The notes under the pieces were generated by a model. That model saw nothing but the letters and a program-made list of their open reading frames with translations. It was not told where the DNA came from and did no database searches. This document shows, piece after piece, positions 34,876 to 41,595 of a stretch of DNA of 52,322 nt; positions within the stretch are counted from its first letter, which is position 1, and every line of letters starts with the position of its first letter. Source of the DNA: Alloalcanivorax mobilis (GTDB lineage Bacteria > Pseudomonadota > Gammaproteobacteria > Pseudomonadales > Alcanivoracaceae); the NCBI RefSeq assembly GCF_002864685.1, contig NZ_NMQZ01000041.1, forward strand, positions 1 to 52,322, in the 5' to 3' direction. Both the position numbers and the translations under genes were made by a program.

Positions 34876-34941
34876 GCTGCAAGCTTCAAGCCGCAAGCCA
34901 CAAAAAGCGAAAGTTGTAGCCTGCGGCTTGAAGCTTGCAGT
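34876..34941. repeat. Heptamer element B5
   Basis: GCTGCAA, GCTTCAA, GCCGCAA, GCCACAA (34876-34903) are followed by a ten-base loop. Inverted TTGTAGC, CTGCGGC, TTGAAGC, TTGCAGT run from 34914 to 34941. The left flank (34828-34875) has GAACAATGAAGG and GGGCCGTGCCGGG, related to the flanks of B3 and B4. It lies between convergent genes (GGDEF-EAL and csbD). Confidence 0.85.
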
Positions 34942-34965
34942 CATAGCCGCTGAAAGCGGCTACGA
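34941..34965. terminator. GC-rich hairpin between convergent genes
   Basis: GTC-A-TAGCCGC-TGAAA-GCGGCTA-C-GAC is a strong stem-loop located between the GGDEF-EAL stop and the csbD stop. No T-run follows on either strand, so it may be an mRNA 3'-end structure rather than a true intrinsic terminator. Confidence 0.4.
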
Positions 34966-34977
34966 CTGTTGCCTTGA

Positions 34978-35175
34978 TTATTTATCCTTGAACATCTCAT
35001 CGACTTCTTTTTCAGCCTGTTCCTTGGCGATGCCATGGCGTTCCTGGATTTTACCCACCAGCTTGTCTTTGTGGCCGCCAATTTGTTCGACATCGTCATC
35101 GGTGAGCTTGCCCCATTTCTTGCGGATCTCGCCCTTGAACTGCTTCCAATTGCCTTTCAACTGATCAGTGTTCAT
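34978..35175 (-). CDS. CsbD-family stress protein
   Basis: A 65-residue hydrophilic protein: MNTDQLKGNWKQFKGEIRKK, then WGKLTDDDVEQIGG and KLVGKIQERHGI, the CsbD pattern. Family members are abundant in stress or stationary phase; their biochemical role is not known. The start at 35175 follows GGAGG on the minus strand; an ATG at 35187 is in frame but lies upstream of this ribosome-binding site. Monocistronic and convergent with the GGDEF-EAL gene. Confidence 0.9.
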   Translation of the reverse strand: MNTDQLKGNWKQFKGEIRKKWGKLTDDDVEQIGGHKDKLVGKIQERHGIAKEQAEKEVDEMFKDK

Positions 35176-35326
35176 TGGAACCTCCATGTGAAATAAGGCG
35201 ATAGGTTAAAACCGTATCGAAACGAACTCGGCGAGCTCGTGAACCCAATACTAGACCTTTAAATGCGGGTGTGGGTGAAGGCGAAGCAAGATTTAGCAGA
35301 TTTAATCAAGTTTACAAAAAAGAGAC

Positions 35327-35389
35327 CGTTTTCTGTTTTCAATGTTCGGTAACTGAAAACTGAAAACTGAAAACTGAAAACTGAAAACT
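35327..35389. repeat. Heptamer element D: GAAAACT array with short inverted partner
   Basis: Two units CGTTTTC, TGTTTTC (35327-35340) are followed by a short loop. Five perfect GAAAACT units (35355-35389) follow in the inverted sense. It lies ~60 bp upstream of the lipoprotein start, in an AT-rich spacer (35176-35451) that must also hold the promoters of csbD and the lipoprotein gene. Confidence 0.85.
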
Positions 35390-35451
35390 GTTCTGATAAC
35401 CTTGGTTAAAATCGCTCTCGCCGTTCAATCAATGCATTAAAGGACAAAAAA

Positions 35452-35880
35452 ATGACAGGGAACCGTGCCATTACTTATAGCCTGTTCGCCGTTATCGCTC
35501 TTGGCCTGACGGCGTGCTCGTCGGCGCCGGATAAACCCGCGCGCGGCGCGGTCCACACAGCGGCGCCCGACTCGCCCAGCCATCGGTTGGAGGCGCTGAT
35601 CAACCGGGTGTGGACGGTGCGCGCCTCCAACGCGGTCACCACCGGCACGCTCTATGTCTTCCTCGAGGATGGCACCCTGGTGATCACCTCCAGTTACAGC
35701 GAGCCGGCGCTGGGCCAATGGCAACTGCAGGACGGCCAGCTGATTCTGGTGGAGCAGGGCATCCGTTACCAAGCCGATGTGCTGGCGGTGGACCGCAACG
35801 AGCTGCGACTGGTGGTGCACAGCCCGGGAGAGCCAGTACGGATGACACTGACCGCCGCCGGCGAGACCCGCGTGCATTAA
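35452..35880 (+). CDS. Small lipoprotein of unknown function
   Basis: A 142-residue protein with a lipoprotein signal peptide: hydrophobic residues 7-20 and lipobox LTAC, so acylation is predicted at Cys22. The mature part has a disordered ~25-residue linker, then a compact mostly-beta domain of ~90 residues (RVWTVRASNAVTTGTLYVFL, GTLVITSSYSEPALGQWQLQ) resembling small META/HslJ-like or lipocalin-like barrels. I cannot name the family. AAAGGA precedes the ATG. Probably outer- or inner-membrane anchored, facing the periplasm. Confidence 0.8.
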   Translation: MTGNRAITYSLFAVIALGLTACSSAPDKPARGAVHTAAPDSPSHRLEALINRVWTVRASNAVTTGTLYVFLEDGTLVITSSYSEPALGQWQLQDGQLILVEQGIRYQADVLAVDRNELRLVVHSPGEPVRMTLTAAGETRVH

Positions 35881-35915
35881 GCCGCTTGTGGCTGGCCTGA
35901 CCGGCGCGGACTTTC

Positions 35916-35948
35916 TATCATGGCGCTATCATGGCGCTAGCATGGCGG
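35916..35948 (+). repeat. Three tandem 11-bp units
   Basis: TATCATGGCGC, TATCATGGCGC, TAGCATGGCGG: three consecutive near-identical 11-mers in the short spacer after the lipoprotein gene. The unit length differs from the heptamer arrays elsewhere. Confidence 0.8.
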
Positions 35949-36020
35949 GTGCGTGGCTTGGTGGCGCTGCCTGGGTGGTTCCGAACCGACACTATTGCGA
36001 ACAGAAATGAGGGTAGGGGT

Positions 36021-36320
36021 ATGGCGGCGGTGATCGTGGGCGGTGTGATCGTGATCTGGCTGGGGCTGTCCGCCGGGTGCGCCTTGTTGCTGTGGGTTGG
36101 CGTGCGCCTGCATTGGCCGGCGACCCTGGCCGCCCCGTTGTTGTTGGCGCTGATCGAAACGCTGCTGTTCCTGGCCGCCGTACCGAAGGGCGATCTGCTC
36201 CCCGAGCCCCAACGCACCCCCGCATTGCTGACCTTGATCGCCCTGGCCTGGGTCATCAACGGCGCCGTCGCCGCCACCCTCGCCGCCCGCCACCATCGAA
36301 CACTGAACACTGAACACTGA
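36021..36320 (+). CDS. Small integral membrane protein
   Basis: About 99 residues from the ATG at 36021, which has a GGGTAGGGG purine-rich stretch upstream. The frame is open further upstream, but that sequence includes the 11-bp repeats and looks non-coding. Three hydrophobic helices: about residues 3-27, 33-53 and 67-90. No family recognised. The last residues (RTLNTEH, then stop) are encoded by the GAACACT heptamer array, so the original C-terminus may have been altered by the repeat. Confidence 0.6.
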   Translation: MAAVIVGGVIVIWLGLSAGCALLLWVGVRLHWPATLAAPLLLALIETLLFLAAVPKGDLLPEPQRTPALLTLIALAWVINGAVAATLAARHHRTLNTEH

Positions 36321-36332
36321 ACACTGAACACT
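36298..36332 (+). repeat. Heptamer array E: five GAACACT units
   Basis: Five perfect tandem GAACACT units (36298-36332). The array overlaps the 3' end of the small membrane protein gene and supplies its TGA stop (36318-36320). No inverted partner is seen downstream. Confidence 0.9.
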
Positions 36333-36414
36333 CTCTTCCCGCCCCTTTCTGGTGCAGCCCCTCCATTCTGGTGCGCGCCCGTCCTCCGAATGCGCCGTCT
36401 TTTCGCCTTATATG

Positions 36415-36428
36415 ATGCAAATTTGCAT
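36415..36428. promoter_or_regulatory. 14-bp perfect palindrome upstream of the sigma-54 promoter
   Basis: ATGCAAATTTGCAT is a perfect 14-bp palindrome, followed by a partial repeat ATGCATTTG. It ends 20 bp upstream of the -24 region (36449). That is closer than usual for an enhancer-binding-protein site, so it may be a repressor or DNA-bending site. The regulator is unknown. Confidence 0.55.
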
Positions 36429-36448
36429 GCATTTGTGACTATTTAAGG

Positions 36449-36465
36449 TTGGCACGCTGGTTGCT
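36449..36465 (+). promoter_or_regulatory. Sigma-54 promoter of the isomerase-desaturase-ABC operon
   Basis: TTGGCACGCTGGTTGCT matches the sigma-54 consensus (YTGGCACG-N4-TTGCW) in full, with the invariant GG (36451-36452) and GC (36463-36464) separated by 10 bp. It lies 38 bp upstream of the first gene of the operon. Transcription should need RpoN and an enhancer-binding protein such as NtrC. Confidence 0.9.
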
Positions 36466-36503
36466 CTCTTATCAGGAACCTGTTTCGGCGAGAGGGCATA
36501 ACC

Positions 36504-37370
36504 ATGCTGTTAGAGCGTTTTAAAACCCTGTGGGGGCATACCGGCAGCGCCGATGAGGCGGCGGCCTTGGCGCGCCAGGCCGGTTTTGATGGCCTGGAAG
36601 CGCCGCTGCCCACGCAGCCGGCGCTTCGCGAGGCGTTGGAAAAAGCGCTGGATCAGCATCACTTGCAGTGGATTCAAGAAATCTGCACGGCGGGCAGTTA
36701 CGTGCCCCGCCGCGACGCCAGCGTGCAGGAGCACCTGGCGGATTTCCGTGCCCAGTTGGAAGCCGGCCGTGCCGTGGGCGCGCGCTTCGCCAACGTGATG
36801 GGCGGCTGCGATGCCTGGCCCCTGGAACAGAGCGTGCGCTTTTTCACGGAAGCGCAGGACATCGCCCTGAGCGTGGGCGTCACCGCCAGTTTTGAAACCC
36901 ACCGAGGGCGCAGCTTCTTTACTCCCTGGAACACGGCGGCGGTGCTTGAGCGCATCCCGGAATTGCCGGTGACCTGCGATTTCAGCCACTGGGCGGTGGT
37001 CTGCGAGCGGCTGCCCGACAGCGAGTGGGATTGCGTGGAGCGGGTCGCCGAGCAGGCGCTGCACGTGCATGGCCGGGTCGGCTACGACCAGGGGCCGCAG
37101 GTGCCCCACCCGGGCGCCCCGGAATACGCCGCCGCCCTGGCCAGCCATCAGCGCTGCTGGGAGGCGGTGTGGGCGTCGCAGCGGCGCCGCGGCCTGACCG
37201 GCACCACCCTGACTCCGGAGTTTGGTCCGGATGGCTACCTGCATACGCTGCCTTTCACCAACGCGCCGGTGGCCGATCTGTGGGCTCTGAACCGCTGGAT
37301 CGGCGACCACGAATACGATCATTTCCAGCACTGGCAGGCGGCCCAAAAGGCCGCCGGTCAGGTTGCCTGA
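36504..37370 (+). CDS. TIM-barrel sugar-phosphate isomerase/epimerase-like protein
   Basis: A 288-residue xylose-isomerase-like TIM barrel (AP_endonuc_2 fold). EAAALARQAGFDGLEAP, the putative metal ligands in WIQEICTAGSY and ASFETHRGRSFF, and VTCDFSHWAVVCERL show the strand-end acidic and His residues usual in this superfamily (Glu, Asp, His and a late Glu in TLTPEFGPDGY). The reaction cannot be named. It is the first gene after the sigma-54 promoter and starts the five-gene operon. The desaturase gene follows after 15 bp. Confidence 0.8.
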   Translation: MLLERFKTLWGHTGSADEAAALARQAGFDGLEAPLPTQPALREALEKALDQHHLQWIQEICTAGSYVPRRDASVQEHLADFRAQLEAGRAVGARFANVMGGCDAWPLEQSVRFFTEAQDIALSVGVTASFETHRGRSFFTPWNTAAVLERIPELPVTCDFSHWAVVCERLPDSEWDCVERVAEQALHVHGRVGYDQGPQVPHPGAPEYAAALASHQRCWEAVWASQRRRGLTGTTLTPEFGPDGYLHTLPFTNAPVADLWALNRWIGDHEYDHFQHWQAAQKAAGQVA

Positions 37371-37385
37371 AGCAAGGAGTCGTCA

Positions 37386-38402
37386 ATGCAACGCTCGCGC
37401 AACACTCTGCGACACGCCGATGGTCTGTGGCCGAACCTGGCGGTGCTGGCCTACATTCTGGTCACCTATGTGGGCGGCTGGCTGCTGATGGCCCAGCCAG
37501 GCTGGGCGCTGCCGGCGCTGGGCGTGCTGGCCTGTGGCCATGGCATGGTGATCGCCGCTTATCTGATTCATGACTGCGCGCATAACGCGCTGTTCAAGAA
37601 GGCGTCCGACAACGCCCGCCTGGGAGCGGCACTGAACTGGGTCGCTGGCGGTTGTTATGGCACCTATGAAGACCTGCGTTACAAGCACATGCGCCACCAC
37701 GTGGACAACGCCGACACCATCGCCTTCGATTATCGCGCCTGGCTGAAGGCCCATCCGCGCACCGAAAAGCTGGTGTTCACCCTGGAGTGGGCCTATGTGC
37801 CGGCGGTGGACTACATGATGCACGGCGTGCTGATGGTGGCCCCGTTCATTGGCTACGCCGATAAAGCCCAGCGCCGCCGCGGTGCCTGGGTGTTGATCAC
37901 GCGCTTCGCGGTGCTGGCCGCGCTGGCGTTGTGGAGCCTCAAGGCGGTGCTGCTGTACTGGCTGGCCTACGCCTTGATGCTCACCGTGCTGCGCTTTTTT
38001 GATGCCTTTCAGCACAACTACGACATCATCGCCATTCTCAATGACAGCGACGCGGGTCTGCCCCATAAGGGCGACCGCGAGTACGAAGAGAACAACACCT
38101 ACACCAATCCGGTGTCCCGGCGCTGGCCGGTGTTCAACCTGTTGATTCTGAATTTCTGCTACCACAACGCCCATCACACCCGGCCCACCACGCCCTGGTA
38201 CAAGCTGCCGGCGCTGCACCGTGAGCTGTATGGCGACCACTTCGAACGTGCTTTGCCTTTGCACCAGCAACTGCGCAGCTATCACCGTCACCGTCTCGCC
38301 GGCATTCACGCCGAGACCTACGGCCAGGTGCCGGCGCCGCAGGCGATGCGCGAAGGCAGCGCGGTGCCGGTGTATGGCTTGAGTTTTCTGACCGCCTTCT
38401 GA
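37386..38402 (+). CDS. Membrane fatty-acid-desaturase-family oxygenase
   Basis: A 338-residue membrane protein with the three histidine boxes of the desaturase/hydroxylase superfamily: HDCAHN (about 63), HMRHH (about 104) and HNAHH in the last third. These form a di-iron site at the cytoplasmic face. Four to six hydrophobic helices (VLAYILVTYVGGWLLM, LGVLACGHGMVIAAYLI, ALALWSLKAVLLYWLAYALM). Members desaturate or hydroxylate acyl chains or related lipids and amines. Placement with an ABC importer and an isomerase-like barrel suggests a catabolic or modifying step on an imported or envelope compound. The substrate is unknown. Confidence 0.85.
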   Translation: MQRSRNTLRHADGLWPNLAVLAYILVTYVGGWLLMAQPGWALPALGVLACGHGMVIAAYLIHDCAHNALFKKASDNARLGAALNWVAGGCYGTYEDLRYKHMRHHVDNADTIAFDYRAWLKAHPRTEKLVFTLEWAYVPAVDYMMHGVLMVAPFIGYADKAQRRRGAWVLITRFAVLAALALWSLKAVLLYWLAYALMLTVLRFFDAFQHNYDIIAILNDSDAGLPHKGDREYEENNTYTNPVSRRWPVFNLLILNFCYHNAHHTRPTTPWYKLPALHRELYGDHFERALPLHQQLRSYHRHRLAGIHAETYGQVPAPQAMREGSAVPVYGLSFLTAF

Positions 38403-38490
38403 GCCGCCGGCGCTGTTGGCCGGAAGATTGGCCAGAGAGTTGCAATGGCAAAAGGAAGCAGGGGTAAACCGCGTGAGTAAGGAGTCCGCT

Positions 38491-39375
38491 ATGACCGTCT
38501 CACTGCAAGATCGCTTGACCCACAGCGCCCGGGGCGCCCAGGTCGGCGTGGGCGAAGCGCCGGTGGCCGTGTCACTGCGCCGCCGCTGGCTGGATTTCGG
38601 ACAAAGCCTGGATTGGCGCCGCCGGCTGTGGCTGGGGGCGTGCGGGTGGCTGTTGTTCCTGGCCGGCTGGTATCTGGCCGCCCAGGCGGGCCTGGCGCCG
38701 GCGCGGCTGTTCCCCGGCCCCGGGCAGGTGCTGACCGCGCTGCACACTCTGTTCGCCGAACAGCAGTTTCTCGGCGATGTGCTCGCCAGCGTGCGGCGCA
38801 TCGCCGTGAGTTTTGGGCTGGCGGTGGCGTTGGCGCTTCCGTTGGGGTTGCTGATGGGCGCCTTCGCGCGCATCGACGCCCTGCTCAATCCGCTGCTGGG
38901 TGCGTTCCGCTACCTGCCGGCGCCGGCGTTCATTCCACTGCTGTTGATGTGGCTGGGCACCGGCGACAGCCACAAGATCGCGCTGTTGCTGATCGGCGTG
39001 GTGTTTTTTCTGGCGATCATGCTTGCCGATGACACCCGGCAGGTGCCGGCGTCGTTCATTGAAACCGCCAAAACCCTGGGCGGCGGACGCCGTTCGGTGC
39101 TCTGGACGGTGGTGTTTCGCCATTCACTGCCCGGCTATCTGGACACCTGCCGGCAGATGCTGGCGGTGAGCTGGACCTACCTGGTGATCGCCGAGATCGT
39201 CGCCGCCACCGACGGCATCGGCGCCATGATGATGCGCGCCAAGCGCTTCGTGCACGTGGACGACATCATGGCCGGCATCGTCACCATTGGTTTGTTGGGG
39301 CTCGCTTTCGATGCCCTGTTCCGGTTGCTGTACCGCTGGTGGTTTCCCTATCTGCGGCCCGAGAACCATCGCTGA
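38491..39375 (+). CDS. ABC transporter permease (SsuC/TauC/NrtB type)
   Basis: About 294 residues from the ATG at 38491 (AAGGAG seven bases upstream). Six predicted membrane helices; the BPD-type permease signature is around SFIETAKTLGGGRRSVLWTV (EAA-like loop), with FRYLPAPAFIPLLLMWLGTG and VIAEIVAATDGIGAMMMRA. Family members import sulfonates, nitrate, taurine, thiamine precursors and similar small anions or amines. The gene lies in the middle of the sigma-54 operon and precedes its binding protein. Confidence 0.9.
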   Translation: MTVSLQDRLTHSARGAQVGVGEAPVAVSLRRRWLDFGQSLDWRRRLWLGACGWLLFLAGWYLAAQAGLAPARLFPGPGQVLTALHTLFAEQQFLGDVLASVRRIAVSFGLAVALALPLGLLMGAFARIDALLNPLLGAFRYLPAPAFIPLLLMWLGTGDSHKIALLLIGVVFFLAIMLADDTRQVPASFIETAKTLGGGRRSVLWTVVFRHSLPGYLDTCRQMLAVSWTYLVIAEIVAATDGIGAMMMRAKRFVHVDDIMAGIVTIGLLGLAFDALFRLLYRWWFPYLRPENHR

Positions 39376-39400
39376 TTTTTTCCATAACGGAGTGTTCGTC

Positions 39401-40429
39401 ATGCGCCTGATCACCACCTTGTTACTCAGTGCCGGGCTGTGCCTGGCCACCTTGAGTGCCCACGCCGCCGACACCGCCCGGGTGTCGCTGTTCTCCTGGC
39501 CGGGTTACGGCTTCTGGTTTATCGCCAAAGAGAAAAACCTGGTGCCGGATCTCGATCTGGAAATCAGCGTGATCGAGGACCCTTACGAAAGCTTTTCCCT
39601 GATGACCTCCGGCGGGCTGGACGTGACATCCAGCACCGCCGAATACGGCCCGATCGCCGCCGACAAGAACGTGCCGGTGAAACTGGTCACCTACACCAAC
39701 CCCTCCTACGGCACCGATAAAATCATCCTGGCGCCGGGGGTGAAAGGCGCCCAGGACCTGAAAGGCAAATCCGTGGCGGTGCTCGAAGGCGGCCTGACGC
39801 AGATCTTCATGGGCATCTGGCTGGAGCAGAACGGCGTCAGCATCAAGGACGTGAAGTTCACCAACCTGATCATGGACGACGCGGTCGGCGCGCTGGTCGG
39901 CGGTGATGTGCAAGCCGCCGAATTCTGGGAACCGTTTGGCTCGCACGCGCTGGAAGCGCTGCCCGGCGCCACCGTGGCCGCCACCTCCGCGCAAGGGGAC
40001 TGGATCGAAACCGCGCTGCTGGGCGATGGCATGTACATGAGCGACGCCTTCCTGAATGACCAGCCGGCGCTTGCCGAGAAAACCATGCAGGCCTATTTCA
40101 AAGCCGTGGATTACTGGAAAGCGCACCCCGCCGAAGGCAACCAGATCATCGCCAAGGCGCTGGGCTTCCCCTTGGCCGATGTGGAAAAAGTGCTCGGCAA
40201 GGACGGCAAGATTTACAAAGGTGGCATCTGGGTGTTCGACGCCCAGCAGGCGGGCCGCTTCATGGGCGTGGTGCCCGGCGAACTGCCATTGGGCCAAAGC
40301 AACGGTCAGATGGCGAAGCACTGGCAAACCACCACCGACTGGTGGCTCAAGTTTGGCCTGATCGAGCAGCGTCACCCGATCGAAGACGGCGTTAACCTGG
40401 CGCCCTTGAAAGCGGTGCTGGCGCAATAA
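39401..40429 (+). CDS. ABC transporter substrate-binding protein (NMT1/TauA-like)
   Basis: A 342-residue periplasmic protein: signal peptide of 23 residues ending SAHA-AD. The mature NMT1/SsuA/NrtA-type fold has FSWPGYGFWFIAKEKNLVPD, LMTSGGLDVTSSTAEYGP, DKIILAPGVKGAQDLKGKSV and LVGGDVQAAEFWEPFG. The ligand pocket is aromatic-rich (Trp, Tyr, Phe near the N-terminus), suggesting a small hydrophobic or cationic ligand rather than a plain oxyanion; that is inference. It follows the permease by 25 bp and lies before the ATPase gene. Confidence 0.9.
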   Translation: MRLITTLLLSAGLCLATLSAHAADTARVSLFSWPGYGFWFIAKEKNLVPDLDLEISVIEDPYESFSLMTSGGLDVTSSTAEYGPIAADKNVPVKLVTYTNPSYGTDKIILAPGVKGAQDLKGKSVAVLEGGLTQIFMGIWLEQNGVSIKDVKFTNLIMDDAVGALVGGDVQAAEFWEPFGSHALEALPGATVAATSAQGDWIETALLGDGMYMSDAFLNDQPALAEKTMQAYFKAVDYWKAHPAEGNQIIAKALGFPLADVEKVLGKDGKIYKGGIWVFDAQQAGRFMGVVPGELPLGQSNGQMAKHWQTTTDWWLKFGLIEQRHPIEDGVNLAPLKAVLAQ

Positions 40430-40487
40430 ACGGCGCCGGCCATGGCGGTGTGCGCCGTGCTGGCCGGCCGGATTCGAGGAGACGGCG

Positions 40488-41282
40488 ATGAAAACCAACA
40501 GCGGACTGAACGTGCACAAGGCGGGCAAGATTTTCCGCGCCGGCAGCCGCCAGCCACGGGTGGCCCTGGAGGGCGTGTCGCTGCACTTGCCGCCGGGCCA
40601 GGTGGGCGTGCTGCTGGGCCCTTCCGGCTGTGGCAAATCCACCCTGCTGCGCATGGTCGCCGGGCTGGAGGCGCCCACCAGCGGCGCCCTGTCGCTCAAC
40701 GGTCGCGCCATTACCGGCCCCGGCCGGGACCGGGGCATGGTGTTCCAAAGCTACACCTCGTTCCCGTGGCTGACGGTGCGCCAGAACGTGGCCTACGGGC
40801 TCACCATCAACGGTGACGCCAGCAGCCTGAAAGAGGGCGTGGTGGACCACTTTATCCGCGCCGTGCGTCTGCAAGACGTGGCCAACGCCTACCCCCACGA
40901 GCTCTCCGGCGGCATGCGCCAGCGGGTGGCGATCGCGCGCACCCTGGCCAACCACCCTGAGTTGTTGCTGATGGACGAGCCGTTCGGCGCGCTCGACCCG
41001 GAAACCCGCTGGCAAATGCAGGAACTGCTGCTGGGTATCGTGCGCAAGGAGCACACCACCGTGTTGCTGGTTTCCCACGACATCGAGGAAGCCCTTTATC
41101 TGGGCGACGTGGTGTTTTTTCTGTCCAGCCACCCGGGCCGTCTGCGCGAGGTGATCCGCCCGGGTTTCAAGCACGAGGTGCCCGCCGGCGACCGCGAAGC
41201 GCTGCTCGATCACCCCGAGTACCGGCGCCTGGATCTGCACATCCGGCGCTTGATGAGCGAAGAGGGGCGGCGCGCGGCTTAG
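40488..41282 (+). CDS. ABC transporter ATP-binding protein (SsuB/TauB type)
   Basis: A 264-residue ATPase. Walker A GPSGCGKST, Q-loop VFQSYTSFPWLTV, signature LSGGMRQRVAIART, Walker B LLLMDEPFGALD and switch His in LLVSHDIEEALYLGD are all intact. It energises import with the permease and binding protein just upstream. The substitution SYTSFPW in the Q-loop region is typical of the nitrate/taurine/sulfonate group. This gene ends the operon; REP elements follow. Confidence 0.93.
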   Translation: MKTNSGLNVHKAGKIFRAGSRQPRVALEGVSLHLPPGQVGVLLGPSGCGKSTLLRMVAGLEAPTSGALSLNGRAITGPGRDRGMVFQSYTSFPWLTVRQNVAYGLTINGDASSLKEGVVDHFIRAVRLQDVANAYPHELSGGMRQRVAIARTLANHPELLLMDEPFGALDPETRWQMQELLLGIVRKEHTTVLLVSHDIEEALYLGDVVFFLSSHPGRLREVIRPGFKHEVPAGDREALLDHPEYRRLDLHIRRLMSEEGRRAA

Positions 41283-41385
41283 GGCTTAGGGCGCGCTTGC
41301 ATGCGGCACGCAACACGCCGCCCCACCCCAGAATTCAACCCGCGCGGGCCTGTTGTTCCCTGTTGTGGCCGCGCTACAGAGCCGC

Positions 41386-41471
41386 TGTGGGAGCGGTCCC
41401 CGACCGCGAACCGAGCCGAAGGCGAGGATGGGCCTGGCAAAGCCGATTCGCGGTCGAGGACCGCTCCCACA
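41386..41471. repeat. REP-like inverted pair, family F (copy 2)
   Basis: TGTGGGAGCGGTCCCCGACC (from 41386) and the inverted CGGTCGAGGACCGCTCCCAC (ending about 41470), separated by ~35 bp. Same arrangement as copy 1 at 22811-22895. Confidence 0.87.
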
Positions 41472-41545
41472 TCAGAAGCGAACCCCGGTGCCAGCCCGGC
41501 TGTTCCCTTCAACCTGCTCCTTGTTTCGGCCCGCTACGGAGCCGC

Positions 41546-41570
41546 TGTGGGAGCGGTCCCCGACCGCGAA
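41546..41570. repeat. REP-like sequence, family F (copy 3, single)
   Basis: TGTGGGAGCGGTCCCCGACC followed by GCGAA. A single unit without its inverted partner, ending 25 bp before the stop of the minus-strand gene. Confidence 0.85.
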
Positions 41571-41595
41571 CCGAGCCGAAGGCGAGGATGGGCCG

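Larger units (their letters stand above)
41283..41595. other. 313-bp spacer holding REP family F copies 2 and 3
   Basis: No gene is seen. A segment of about 60 bp around the REP (from CGCTAC[A/G]GAGCCGCTGTG to GAGGATGGGCC) occurs twice, at about 41371-41433 and 41531-41594, as a direct repeat. The convergent genes (ABC ATPase and the phospholipase-D-like gene) end on either side. Confidence 0.75.

Noticed and set aside
36504-41282. Naming the importer as nitrate, taurine, alkanesulfonate or thiamine-precursor specific
   Set aside because: The binding protein and permease belong to the family that includes all of these, but no accompanying reductase, dioxygenase TauD, monooxygenase SsuD or thi gene is present. 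Specificity cannot be read from the sequence.
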